This document shows positions 18,499-27,095 of a stretch of 64,000 nt of DNA, in pieces; within the stretch, counting starts at the first letter, position 1, and each line of letters begins with the position of its first letter. This stretch comes from Micromonospora radicis. Its GTDB lineage: Bacteria; Actinomycetota; Actinomycetes; Mycobacteriales; Micromonosporaceae. Made by a program: the position numbers and the translations under genes. The notes beneath the pieces are model-generated. The model ran no database searches and was not told the origin of the DNA. It saw nothing but the letters and a program-made list of their open reading frames with translations. The stretch covers positions 186,001 through 250,000 of the forward strand of contig NZ_QXEC01000004.1 in NCBI RefSeq assembly GCF_003583405.1, read 5' to 3'.

Positions 18499-19158
18499 TC
18501 AGCGGGGCGGGTCGGCACAGATGCCGGCGTCCCGGGCGAGCAGTGCCGCCTGCACCCGGTCCGCGACGCCCAGCTTGGCGAGGATCGCCGAGACCTGGTT
18601 ACGGATGGTCTTCGTGCTCAACCCGAACCGGCGGGCGATCTGCGCGTTGCCCTCGCCGGTGGCCAGGTGCCGCAGGATGTCCCGTTCGCGCGGGGTGAGC
18701 CGGTCGAACGGCGCCGCCAGGCCGGCGGCCACCGGCGGGGTGCGGCCCAGCCCGGTGACGTCGATCCCCGGCCCGAGCACCAGCCCGCCACCGGCGACCG
18801 TCCGCAGCGCGTCCACCACCAGGTCCGGATCGGTGTCCTTGAGCAGGTAGCCGCGGGCGCCGATGCGCAGGGCCCGGGCGACCAACTCGTCCTCGTCGGC
18901 CATGGTCAGCATCAGCACCACGGTCTCCGGGCGGTGCCGCAGGATCTGTTCGGTCGCCTGGACCCCGTCGCCGTCCGGCAGGGCGATGTCCATCGCCACG
19001 ACGGTGACCTGCCCGTGCGCCACCGCGGCGATCGCCTCGGCGCAGGAGGCCGCCTCCTGCACGTCCGCCACCCACGACTCGCCCTCCAGCATGGTGCGCA
19101 GGCCCCGCCGTACCACCGGATGGTCGTCGACGATCAGCACCCGTGCCTGTTCCGACAT
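18499..19158 (-). CDS. NarL/LuxR-type response regulator
   Basis: A 219-aa two-domain regulator. The receiver has the acidic pair at 11-12 (VLIVDDHPV), phospho-acceptor Asp57 in AMDIALPDGDG, and conserved Thr/Lys in MLTMAD and YLLKDTD. The C-terminal LuxR HTH is LTPRERDILRHLATGEGNAQ, then IARRFGLSTKTIRNQVS. Start ATG 19158 gives the standard length. The histidine kinase gene ends 79 bp upstream on the same strand, so they form a cognate pair. The regulon is not visible, but the 160-aa and 1061-aa exported-protein genes next door are natural candidates (inference). Confidence 0.9.
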   Translation of the reverse strand: MSEQARVLIVDDHPVVRRGLRTMLEGESWVADVQEAASCAEAIAAVAHGQVTVVAMDIALPDGDGVQATEQILRHRPETVVLMLTMADEDELVARALRIGARGYLLKDTDPDLVVDALRTVAGGGLVLGPGIDVTGLGRTPPVAAGLAAPFDRLTPRERDILRHLATGEGNAQIARRFGLSTKTIRNQVSAILAKLGVADRVQAALLARDAGICADPPR

Positions 19159-19237
19159 GCCCGCCCTCTCCCGGTCGTGCCCACCGACTCCTGCCGGGCG
19201 CCCCGCCCCGGCCGCACCGGCGACTTCGACACCGGCC

Positions 19238-21214
19238 CTAAGCATCCTCGACCCACGGCAGCCGGACCCGCACCACGGTCCCGCCCGGTGCGCCGGCACT
19301 GATCTCGCAACTGCCGCCGAGTTCGGCCGCCCGGTGCCGGATCGACTCCAGACCCACCCCACCCGCCCGGGGGCGGACCACCCCGATCCCGTCGTCGGCC
19401 ACCTCCACCAGCAGACCGCCGTCGCGGCGGACCCGGACCTCGCACCGGCTGGCCCGGGCGTGTCGCGCCACGTTGGACAGCGCCTCCGTCACGATCCGGT
19501 ACGCCGCCACCTCCACCGCGGCGGGCAGCGTCCGCAGCTCACCCTCGACCCGCAGGTCCATCGCCAGTTGCGGACTGTCGAACCGCCGGCACTCCAGCCG
19601 CAGCGCCGACTCCAGCCCCTGGTCCAGGGCGGCCGGTCGCAACTGGTCCACCAGCCGGCGTACCTCCGCGGTGCAGGTACGCAGGTCGTCGGCGAGCCCG
19701 TCGAGGATCGGACCGAGGCGGTGCGACCCGGCGGGCAGCTTGCTCGCCGCGCGGACCTGCATCGACATGCCGGCGAACGTCGGCCCGAGCCCGTCGTGCA
19801 GATCCCGGCGCAGCCGGCGGCGCTCCTCCTCCCGGGCCAGCACCAGCGCCTCCCGGGACTGCTGGAGTTGGCGGATCAGCCGGGCGGTCGCCACCGCCAC
19901 CGTGGCCTGCCGGGCCACGTCGGCGAGGATCCGCCGCTCCATCGGGGTGAACCGGTCACCGGCGCGCCGGTGGGCCACCACCAGCTGCCCGACCCGGTCG
20001 CCGTGCAGGAGCATGTCGAAGCGCTCCACGGAGGTGGTCGGGGTGCCGTGTACCGCCTGCGGGCGTGCCGGGTCGCCGTTCGGCGGGTCGCCGGTCTCCG
20101 GACCGTCCACCTCGACCGCCACGTACGGCACCCGCAGCGACCGGGCGATGGTGTCGGTCAGCAGCGCCGGCACCGCGTGCGGCTGCCCGGTGCGTTCCAG
20201 TAGACCACCGAGGCGGGTCAGCATCCCGTACGGATCGTCGCGGTGCCCGTAGAGCAGCCGGTTGACGCCACGCTGCACCCGGCCGCGCAGTGGTTCGAAG
20301 GTGATCGCGATAAGGCCGGTAGCGGCCAGCGAGGCGTTCGAGGTGTCCGCGCCGACGACCAGGTCCCGCAGCAACGCGACGATGGAGACGAACCCGGCGA
20401 TCACCAGCAGGCTCATCACCAGCCAGACCAGCGTCCGGTTGATCACCCGTTCCAGCTGGTAGAGCCGGTGCCGCAGCACGGCCAGGGTGATCGCGCCCGG
20501 GATCGCGACCACCATCAGCACCCAGGCGCCGGCCAGGTCGAGCAGGTCGAGCACGCCGCCGAGCAGGAACAGGGCACCGGCCACCAGCAGGCAGGCCAGC
20601 TGCTGGCGGGCCTGGCCGCTGGCCCGGCGCCACCGCCCGGCCAGCGACACCAGGACCGCGACCACCAGCAGCGCCTGCGCGGCGATCGACAGCAGGGCGA
20701 CGCGTACCAGCAGCTGCGCCGGACCGGTCGCCGGCTCGGCGGTGAGCAGCAGACCGCGCGGGTCGTCGAGGGCGGCGACGGCGAAGGCACCGGCGGTCAC
20801 CGCACCGCAGCCGACCAGGCCCACGGCGACGGCGCGCCACCGTCGGCCCGGTAGCTTCCCGTCCGGGAAGACCAGCAACGCCAGGAAGACCAGGGTGTAC
20901 GGCGGCCACCACAGCCACTGGCCCAGCCAGGCCAGCGGCAGCCACGACGACCAGCTCAGCGCCACCACCGTGACCGTGGCGACCAGGCCGGCGGCGAGCA
21001 TCAACCGGCCCACCGGGTGGCCCGGCACCCCGGCCAGCACCAGGGCGCCGAGTGCGGTGAACACGGCGGCGAAGACCGCCGTCAGGGCGCTGGGGCCGAA
21101 CAGCAGCGGGTCGCGCCGCAGGAGCTGCCCGGCCAGGACGAGCAGCGCCACTGCCACCGCCGCGCCGGCCAGCAGGCCACGTCGAGTCGATGTGATTCCC
21201 TCATCCGGCGCCAC
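19238..21214 (-). CDS. Membrane sensor histidine kinase, HisKA_3 (NarL-partner) type
   Basis: A 658-aa kinase. The first ~300 residues hold about eight to nine hydrophobic segments (for example GLLAGAAVAVALLVLAG and LVWLVMSLLVIAGF). A GAF-like region follows, then the dimerisation/phosphoacceptor motif RRDLHDGLGPTFAG near residue 470 and an HATPase domain with ALSNVARHA, VADDGIGV and GGVGLESIRHRA. Start is GTG 21214. The many membrane helices resemble MASE-like sensory modules and suggest sensing of an envelope or lipid-soluble signal (inference). Confidence 0.88.
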   Translation of the reverse strand: MAPDEGITSTRRGLLAGAAVAVALLVLAGQLLRRDPLLFGPSALTAVFAAVFTALGALVLAGVPGHPVGRLMLAAGLVATVTVVALSWSSWLPLAWLGQWLWWPPYTLVFLALLVFPDGKLPGRRWRAVAVGLVGCGAVTAGAFAVAALDDPRGLLLTAEPATGPAQLLVRVALLSIAAQALLVVAVLVSLAGRWRRASGQARQQLACLLVAGALFLLGGVLDLLDLAGAWVLMVVAIPGAITLAVLRHRLYQLERVINRTLVWLVMSLLVIAGFVSIVALLRDLVVGADTSNASLAATGLIAITFEPLRGRVQRGVNRLLYGHRDDPYGMLTRLGGLLERTGQPHAVPALLTDTIARSLRVPYVAVEVDGPETGDPPNGDPARPQAVHGTPTTSVERFDMLLHGDRVGQLVVAHRRAGDRFTPMERRILADVARQATVAVATARLIRQLQQSREALVLAREEERRRLRRDLHDGLGPTFAGMSMQVRAASKLPAGSHRLGPILDGLADDLRTCTAEVRRLVDQLRPAALDQGLESALRLECRRFDSPQLAMDLRVEGELRTLPAAVEVAAYRIVTEALSNVARHARASRCEVRVRRDGGLLVEVADDGIGVVRPRAGGVGLESIRHRAAELGGSCEISAGAPGGTVVRVRLPWVEDA

Positions 21215-21241
21215 GGTGGTCCTCCTGGTCGATGCTGTCGG

Positions 21242-21724
21242 TCAGTGTGCCCAGCCGGCGGCGTGCATGGCGTTGTGCAGGAAGTTGCCCCTGCTGCCGT
21301 GGTTGTGCCACGGCATCTTGTCGACGGCGTCGGTCAGGGGGCCGTCGAGCACCGGCACCGCGGCCACCGCCTCGGTGACGTCGAGGCGGGACTGGCCGGC
21401 GAAGTCCGGGTTGTCCCGCAGGAACCGTTCGAGGTGGTCCCGTACCGCCCGCAGCCGGGACAGCACCGCCGCCGGGTCGGCGGGCTCGCTGCTCGGCAGC
21501 AACCCGACCAGCTGCCACTGCGGGTCGAACAGTGGCACCAGCCGCAGCCCGGCGGTGTCGAAGAACTCCACCGCGCCGCGCAGCGGGTCGCCCTCGGACT
21601 GTTCCGCCAGCATTCGCGGCAGGTCGGGGTAGGTGTGCGCGAAGGTGTCGTCGTTGGCGATCACCAGGATCCGGCCGTCCACCTCCGCCGCACCCCCGTC
21701 CGTCTGCGCCGATACCAGGTTCAT
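21242..21724 (-). CDS. Uncharacterised 160-aa protein
   Basis: I do not recognise this family. The 160-aa product has no signal peptide or membrane helix. It contains GRILVIANDDTFAHTYPD, a proline/leucine-rich middle (LRLVPLFDPQWQLVGLLP), an amphipathic helix (AAVLSRLRAVRDHLERFL) and a His/Asn-rich end MPWHNHGSRGNFLHNAM. The acidic N-terminal segment and the HNH-like spacing at the end could bind metal, but no family match is claimed. It is 27 bp upstream of the histidine kinase start and probably co-transcribed with it, after the terminators that close the large exported-protein gene. Confidence 0.6.
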   Translation of the reverse strand: MNLVSAQTDGGAAEVDGRILVIANDDTFAHTYPDLPRMLAEQSEGDPLRGAVEFFDTAGLRLVPLFDPQWQLVGLLPSSEPADPAAVLSRLRAVRDHLERFLRDNPDFAGQSRLDVTEAVAAVPVLDGPLTDAVDKMPWHNHGSRGNFLHNAMHAAGWAH

Positions 21725-21786
21725 CTTTCTCGTTCTCCTCTCGTGAATCCGTTCGACCGTGGGGTCACCGGTCGAGCCGGTGCTCC

Positions 21787-21820
21787 ACGGGTCGGGACGC
21801 CCCCGGTCGTCCCGACCCGT
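21787..21820. terminator. Perfect 13-bp hairpin
   Basis: Arms ACGGGTCGGGACG (21787-21799) and CGTCCCGACCCGT (21808-21820) pair perfectly with an 8-nt loop. It is the second of two hairpins on the leftward transcript of the 1061-aa gene and lies 62 bp upstream of the 160-aa gene's start, insulating the two. Confidence 0.75.
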
Positions 21821-21832
21821 CGCACCCGGCCA

Positions 21833-21867
21833 CCCGTCCGACCGTCCGAGAAGGACGATCGGACGGG
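21833..21867 (-). terminator. Hairpin terminator of the 1061-aa exported-protein gene
   Basis: Arms CCCGTCCGACCGTCC (21833-21847) and GGACGATCGGACGGG (21853-21867), 15 bp with one non-Watson-Crick position and a 5-nt loop, begin 12 bp beyond the stop codon at 21880. It is the immediate terminator of that gene. Confidence 0.8.
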
Positions 21868-21879
21868 CGCTACGGGTTG

Positions 21880-24800
21880 TCAGTGCAGGTTGGCGTTGGC
21901 GGCGCGGGTCATGTTCGCCAGCGCGGCCACCTTCGGCAGCCCTTCGACGTGGCTGCCCGTCTTGATCTGCCCCGACCAGTGGGCGTACCGGTCGCTGAGC
22001 TGTCCGGAGCGCAGGCTGGCGGCGCTGACCAGACAGGCGCTGACCGGATCCTGTGGTTTACCGGGCACCTCGACCTGCGCACAGTCGGCACCGTAGCGTG
22101 GCAGGTCATCCTGGGGCTCGAAGCCGGACACGTCGTCGGCGCACGGATTCCAGCCCTCCTGCCGGCACCCGGCGTACTGCGCCAGAGCGTGCCGGAAGGC
22201 GCCCGCGAAGTGCTGGTTGACGGCCTGGTTGACGTCGGTGCGCGGGGCGGTCCAGTCGCCGGGTAGGGCGTGCGTACCGTAGAGCAGCCCGTTGAGGGCG
22301 TCGTCGCGCTCCAGCGCGGTGGCCCACCCCAGCTGTGAGTACGCCTGCAGCAGGCGTACCGCCCTGGTCACCGCCTGGCCCTTCTCCCACAGCAGGCGGG
22401 AGCTGTCCCACCCGAAGTTGGCCGGCCGGTTGACCCCGGTGCCGTCCACCATCACGGTGTAGTAGTACTTCTGCCGACCGGCCAGCATGGCCGCGGCCTT
22501 CTTGCGCGCGGTCTCGGTCGCGTCCACGACCGGCGGCACCGGTGCCGACTCGAACGCCGTCCGGTAGCTGGCGTTCCACCGTTCGTTGAGGAAGTGCGTC
22601 TCGTCGTAGCAGTAGCCGCTCGGCTCGTTGTTCAGCACCCGCATCGAGCAGTAGACCCCCACCGGGAAGACCCGGGTCGCGGTCTGGGCGTCGTGCCAGG
22701 CGCCGCCGTGCCACTGCACCCGCGACCGGACGGTGATCTGGAGGTCACCGCTCTTGGTCTGCAGGCGCGGTCCGTCGTTCTCCACCACGTTCACGAACTG
22801 GGCGTCGAAACAGGTCGCGAACTGCGGTCGCTGGTCGGTCGGCAGGCCGTGGTCGGCCAGGTGGTAGGGGTTGGGCAGGGTGGACCGCCGCAGGGTGGCC
22901 GGCACGGCGCGGCTGCCGAGGTTGCCCGAGCAGGCGGCCATCGCCGAGGACTCGGCGATCTTGGCCGCGATCTGCTGGTCGGCGTCGCCCCACAGGTCGT
23001 ACTCGGGGAGCGGGACGTCGAACCCGTTCCACAGCACCGACCGCCGGACGGCCTCGGCCTGCTCGGCCCAGGCCTTCATGGCATCGCGGTAGTCCTGCAG
23101 CAGGGTGGCGAACAACTCGTTGGTGCCGCCGTCCTCGGCCGGAGCGCTGAACTGCCGGACCTGGGCGTTGATGTCGTCGCCGACCTTGGCGATCGCCGTC
23201 GCCCGGCTGCCGAGCACCCGGGCGGCGAACGCCGGGTTCTGCAACTGCAGGATGTTGTAGGTGCGGGCCGCGGTGCCCCAGGCCGCCGGGTTGGCCACCC
23301 GGGCGTTGGGCCACTGCGCTCCGAGCCGGTTGGCCGCCCACGCGGTGAGGTAGTTGATGGCCCCGTCCGGCAGGTACTTGTCCAGTTCGCTGAGCGGGTC
23401 GGCCAGGCTTGTGCCCTCCGGCACGGTATAGGTGCCCTGGTCCTTCGCGGTGAGGGTGGCGAAGGTGAAGGTGGGCGACTCCGCCTTGGGGAAGTAGGTG
23501 TTGATGTAGTCCGGAATCGGTTCGCTGGCGATGGCCTCGTGGTGTACGTACGTGGTGATCACCGACCTCAGGGGACTTTCCGCGATGCTCTGCAGCGCGA
23601 CGTGGATCGCCAGCGCCATCGAGTCCACCTTGCGCTCGATCGTGTGCAGCTGGGTGGTGATCTCCCCGAGCTTGGCCTTGATCTCCTCGACCGACCGGGT
23701 CAGCTCGGTGAGCATGCCGACGAGGTCGCCGTACATGGTGTTGAGCGCCGTCTCGATGCGGTCGAAGCGCTTGTCCATGCCGTCGGCCAGCCGGCTGATC
23801 TGCTGTTGCAGCTTCTTGATCTCCGCCATGATCATGGCGTTGGGGTCGCTGTTCGCCCCGGTGAAGAGCTTCACCAGGCTCATCGCCGCGCCGAGCAGGT
23901 TCCCGGTGAGCACCGCGGTCCCCAGCACGGTCGCGGCCGTGGTCAGTCCGGCGTTGAGCACCGTGGTCATGTACGTGTTGATCGCGGTGACCGAGGTGAC
24001 CATCGCATCGCCGATGATCTGCAGATGACCGGCGAACGCCTTGTCGGTGAAGCCCATCAGGGTGGAGAGGATGCTCACCGACTTGCCGAGCCCCTCGAAG
24101 ATGACCTTGTTGCTGTCGGTCTTCTGCTTCTCGGCGGCGCGGGTCGCCTCGTCCGGGGTGTTGCCGTTCAGCACGTACGTCGTCGAGTAGTTGATCACCT
24201 CGGTGGTCCGGACGACGCCGTCCTGGTCCAGCACCTGCAACACCCGGGTGGCCTGCTCCTGCACGAGCAGCCGGTAACTCGTCCGGTCGGCACTCGCGGC
24301 CTTGATCGCGGCCAGCGGCACGTAGTGACCGATCGTGCCCGGGTTGTCCGGCCGTGGCGGGTGGATCCGGACGCCGAGTAGCGTCGCCGCACTGGCCCGT
24401 ACGCTGGTGCTGGTCCGGGCGGCGAACGCCGCGTCCCATCCGATGGCCAGCGCCGCGTCGGTGCTGGCCCGCCGGTGCAGGTCGGCGAAGGTCTGGTCCA
24501 TCACCTCCCGCACCTGCGCGTTCCACGCCGAATCCTGGAAACCGCCCCGCACCAGGTCCAGCGCGTCCTCGACCACGTTCGCGCCCTCGACGCCGACCGT
24601 GCTGGTCAACACGCGGCGCAGCTGCGGGCCGTTGAGCACCGGCGCGTCGGTGTCGGTCTCCGACTCGCCGCGGACCCCGAGACCGGCCAGCACCGCCATC
24701 GCGAGTCCGAACCGCGACTGCCCGTCGTCGGCACCGTCCGGCACCGCCTTGTCGGCCCGGGCCCGGACCAGCGCCAGGTGCGCCGTGATCTCCTCGCTGC

Positions 24801-25065
24801 CGGCGGTCGGGTTGGCCTCGCGCCAGTCCAGCAGTTCGGCGGTGACCACGGCGTTCTTGACCCCGGCGGAGTCCGGACCGGTCAGCTGCACCGCCGCGCT
24901 GAACAGGGCGGCGTGTGCCGCCGCGTCGTCGAAGGCGACCGGATCGGCGGCCCGCGCCGGTACCTGCACGGCGGCTGCCACCATCACCCCGGCCAGGGCG
25001 ATCGCGCAACCCCGCCACCATCGGCCCGTCCCGGGCCGTTGATGTCTCTTTCCTGTACGCACCAC
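21880..25065 (-). CDS. Large exported protein with hydrophobic segment and coiled coil, unknown function
   Basis: A 1061-aa protein. Residues 1-39 are a Sec signal peptide (basic start, CAIALAGVMVAAAVQVP core, ARA cleavage site). About 40-330 is a helical region. About 336-400 is Gly/Ala/Thr-rich and hydrophobic (AINTYMTTVLNAG, AATVLGTAVLTGNLLGAAMS). About 405-490 is a heptad-rich coiled coil (IKKLQQQISRLADGMDKRF, LTRSVEEIKAKLGEIT). About 500-1061 is an extracellular domain with several cysteines and aromatic residues. No catalytic motif is evident. A hydrophobic hairpin followed by a coiled coil recalls alpha-helical pore-forming toxins and stalk proteins, but this is analogy only. Start is GTG 25065 or GTG 25062 after AGGGAG. 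Two terminators separate it from the two-component genes. Confidence 0.75.
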   Translation of the reverse strand: MVRTGKRHQRPGTGRWWRGCAIALAGVMVAAAVQVPARAADPVAFDDAAAHAALFSAAVQLTGPDSAGVKNAVVTAELLDWREANPTAGSEEITAHLALVRARADKAVPDGADDGQSRFGLAMAVLAGLGVRGESETDTDAPVLNGPQLRRVLTSTVGVEGANVVEDALDLVRGGFQDSAWNAQVREVMDQTFADLHRRASTDAALAIGWDAAFAARTSTSVRASAATLLGVRIHPPRPDNPGTIGHYVPLAAIKAASADRTSYRLLVQEQATRVLQVLDQDGVVRTTEVINYSTTYVLNGNTPDEATRAAEKQKTDSNKVIFEGLGKSVSILSTLMGFTDKAFAGHLQIIGDAMVTSVTAINTYMTTVLNAGLTTAATVLGTAVLTGNLLGAAMSLVKLFTGANSDPNAMIMAEIKKLQQQISRLADGMDKRFDRIETALNTMYGDLVGMLTELTRSVEEIKAKLGEITTQLHTIERKVDSMALAIHVALQSIAESPLRSVITTYVHHEAIASEPIPDYINTYFPKAESPTFTFATLTAKDQGTYTVPEGTSLADPLSELDKYLPDGAINYLTAWAANRLGAQWPNARVANPAAWGTAARTYNILQLQNPAFAARVLGSRATAIAKVGDDINAQVRQFSAPAEDGGTNELFATLLQDYRDAMKAWAEQAEAVRRSVLWNGFDVPLPEYDLWGDADQQIAAKIAESSAMAACSGNLGSRAVPATLRRSTLPNPYHLADHGLPTDQRPQFATCFDAQFVNVVENDGPRLQTKSGDLQITVRSRVQWHGGAWHDAQTATRVFPVGVYCSMRVLNNEPSGYCYDETHFLNERWNASYRTAFESAPVPPVVDATETARKKAAAMLAGRQKYYYTVMVDGTGVNRPANFGWDSSRLLWEKGQAVTRAVRLLQAYSQLGWATALERDDALNGLLYGTHALPGDWTAPRTDVNQAVNQHFAGAFRHALAQYAGCRQEGWNPCADDVSGFEPQDDLPRYGADCAQVEVPGKPQDPVSACLVSAASLRSGQLSDRYAHWSGQIKTGSHVEGLPKVAALANMTRAANANLH

Positions 25066-25249
25066 AGCTCCCTACGGGACACGGGCCACGCGCCCGCGTC
25101 CTGCCGGTGACCGTGCCCGGCCGGGCGTCCCGCCCGACAGGGACACCTGTCCCGGTCGGACGGGCGATCGTCCCGCCGGCCGCGTCCATCGCCGCCGAGC
25201 ACGCCGGAGCGATGGGCCCGGGGGCGATGCCCGGCCGGCGGATCCGCCG

Positions 25250-25294
25250 GTCCGGTGGTGGGTGCGGCCCGCGGGGGCGTACCCACCACCGGAC
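25250..25294 (-). terminator. Perfect 14-bp hairpin terminator after the protease gene
   Basis: Arms GTCCGGTGGTGGGT (25250-25263) and ACCCACCACCGGAC (25281-25294) pair perfectly around a 17-nt loop, starting 17 bp past the stop of the protease-lectin gene. Confidence 0.8.
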
Positions 25295-25310
25295 GCCCGG
25301 GCCGTCCGGT

Positions 25311-26876
25311 TCAGCCGCGCCGCCACTTCTGGTTCGCGCCGCCCAGGCACTCCCAGAGGACCAGGCGGGCGCCGTCGGCGTTGACCCACCCGCTGATGTC
25401 GACGCACTTGTTGGCCTGCGGGTTGACCAGGTCACCGGCGGCGGAGAGGACGAACTGCTGGGCGGGGTTGCCGCTGCAGTTCGCGATCTGGATCACCGCG
25501 CCGTTGTCCCGGGAGCCCCAGGCCACGTCCATACACTTGTTGTTCTGGGTACGCAGCGTGCCGTTGGTGAAGGTCCACGACTGCGCCGCGGTGCCGTTGC
25601 AGTTCCAGGTCTGCAGCGGTACGCCGTCGGAGAAGTTGGAGCTGGGCACGTCGATGCACTTGTTGTTCCAGTTGCTGATGATCCGGTTGCCGCCGCCACC
25701 GCCGCCGGTGGTGACCAGGGTGAGACCGTAGGCGTTGAGGATCTCGTTCACCGGCTGGAACCACGTCTCGCCGCCGCTGGTGCAGTTGCCCCAGCCGCCG
25801 GAGGTGACGCCCTGTGCCTGGTTGCCGCTGAGCCAGGCCCCACCGGAGTCGCCGCCCTGGGCGCAGGCGTTGGTACGGGTCAGGCCGTGCACGGCACCCT
25901 GGGCGTAGTTGACCGTCTGGTTGCGGCCGAGCAGGGTGCCGCACCGCCAGCCGGTGGTCCGGCCGGAACGGCAGACGGAACTGCCGATCGCGGCGTCCTG
26001 GGAGCCGGCCACCGTGACGTTGCCACCGGCGTAGTTGTTCACCCACGGCTGCGGCGTCCAGTTGCTGTTGGTGCGCACCCAGCCGTAGTCGCGGCCGGGG
26101 AAGGTCGAGCCGGCGAAGGTGCCCTGGGCGACGTTGTTGTAGCCGAGCGTCGGGCTGCCGACGCCGCCGCAGTGTCCGGCGGTGACGAAGCCGCCGTGTA
26201 CGGCGAAGCCGACCGAGCACAGGGTGTTGCCGTTGATCACGTACTGGTCGCCGCCGCGGATGTCGTAGCGCAGTTGGGGTGCCTGTGCGGATTCGGTGAT
26301 CCGGACCAGGTCGGCGTCGGCTCCGCTGGCGGCCACGAACCGGGCCGCGGCGGCGGTGGATCCGGTGGCGGCGGTGACGACGACCTCGTTCGCCGCCACG
26401 TCGACGTGCCAGCCGTGGATGGTGGCGTGGTCGGCCCGGGCGGCGTACCGGTCGAGGGTCTGCCGCACCCGCTCCAGGGTGGACTCGCTGTGCTCGGCGG
26501 TGGTGACCTCGGCGCCCTCGGCGCGGACGACGGCGCCGAGCGCCGGGTCGGTGACCGCGACGGTCAGCCGCTGGCCGCCGGTGGGGATCCAGGCGCCGGC
26601 GAAGGCCGTACCGAGGCGCGCCCGAAGACGCCGCTCGACGTGCGCGGCGCTCGCCTCGACCCGCAGCCGGGTGCGCACCTGCGCGTCGGTCAGTCCGAGG
26701 TCGCGGCGCATCGCCCGGAGCATCTCCGGTGCGGGGCCGTCCTCGGGCGTGCCGGCGCTCGGGCCGGCGGGTCGGGCCGGCTCGGCGGCCGCCGATGCGG
26801 GGGTGACGACGGCGGAGAGGCCGGCGATCAGGAGTGCGGCGGTGGCCGCCGCGAGGGTGCGTGGCGCTCGTGGCAT
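25311..26876 (-). CDS. Secreted streptogrisin-like S1 protease with C-terminal ricin-type lectin domain
   Basis: A 521-aa preproprotein. A Sec signal (MPRAPRTLAAATAALLIAGL) is followed by a propeptide of about 160 residues (alpha-lytic/streptogrisin pro-domain). The chymotrypsin-fold catalytic domain has His in VTAGHCGG, Asp in PGRDYGWVR and Ser in GGDSGGAW. A Gly-rich linker then leads to a ~125-residue ricin B-type carbohydrate-binding domain (CBM13) with repeated NKCIDV/NKCMDV/NKCVDI and QxW motifs (QTWNC, QSWTF, NQKW). The protein is exported and self-matured, and the lectin domain would anchor it to polysaccharide. Start ATG 26876 is fixed by AGGAGGAGTCCC. A LacI-like operator and strong promoter lie upstream. 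Confidence 0.92.
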   Translation of the reverse strand: MPRAPRTLAAATAALLIAGLSAVVTPASAAAEPARPAGPSAGTPEDGPAPEMLRAMRRDLGLTDAQVRTRLRVEASAAHVERRLRARLGTAFAGAWIPTGGQRLTVAVTDPALGAVVRAEGAEVTTAEHSESTLERVRQTLDRYAARADHATIHGWHVDVAANEVVVTAATGSTAAAARFVAASGADADLVRITESAQAPQLRYDIRGGDQYVINGNTLCSVGFAVHGGFVTAGHCGGVGSPTLGYNNVAQGTFAGSTFPGRDYGWVRTNSNWTPQPWVNNYAGGNVTVAGSQDAAIGSSVCRSGRTTGWRCGTLLGRNQTVNYAQGAVHGLTRTNACAQGGDSGGAWLSGNQAQGVTSGGWGNCTSGGETWFQPVNEILNAYGLTLVTTGGGGGGNRIISNWNNKCIDVPSSNFSDGVPLQTWNCNGTAAQSWTFTNGTLRTQNNKCMDVAWGSRDNGAVIQIANCSGNPAQQFVLSAAGDLVNPQANKCVDISGWVNADGARLVLWECLGGANQKWRRG

Positions 26877-26923
26877 GGGACTCCTCCTGGTTGGGGCGAT
26901 GCCGGGCATCGCGGGGAGTTCAT

Positions 26924-26973
26924 GGGAGAGCGCTCTCCCGAAGAAGTCTGTCGATGTAGACGGTAACTGTCAA
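26924..26973 (-). promoter_or_regulatory. Promoter with LacI-type operator for the protease-lectin gene
   Basis: On the minus strand TTGACA (26968-26973), a 17-bp spacer and CAGACT (26945-26950) form a good vegetative promoter. Five bases downstream is the perfect 16-bp palindrome GGGAGAGCGCTCTCCC (26924-26939), covering the expected transcription start. It resembles actinomycete LacI/GalR operators of the CebR/CelR kind, known as TGGGAGCGCTCCCA, with two extra central bases per side. Repression relieved by an oligosaccharide is the likely control (inference). Confidence 0.8.
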
Positions 26974-27095
26974 GACTGTTTCGAGTTCTGCTCCCGCAGG
27001 TCGGGCGGAACTCGTCGCGGTTACCGGCCCGCCGTCGGTCGGCCTACGATTGCTTCCTCGCCCGACGATCCGGGACGGAGAACGGAGAGCACCAG

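Noticed and set aside
12376..21214. Secondary-metabolite biosynthetic cluster
   Set aside because: Two LAL regulators and several hydrolases are suggestive, but no polyketide, peptide, terpene or RiPP core enzyme is present in the window.
22594..24381. A long plus-strand open frame opposite the 1061-aa exported protein
   Set aside because: Composition is Val/Gly/Asp/Arg-rich, typical of antisense frames in high-GC DNA, and no domain is recognisable; the minus-strand protein has a signal peptide and natural composition.
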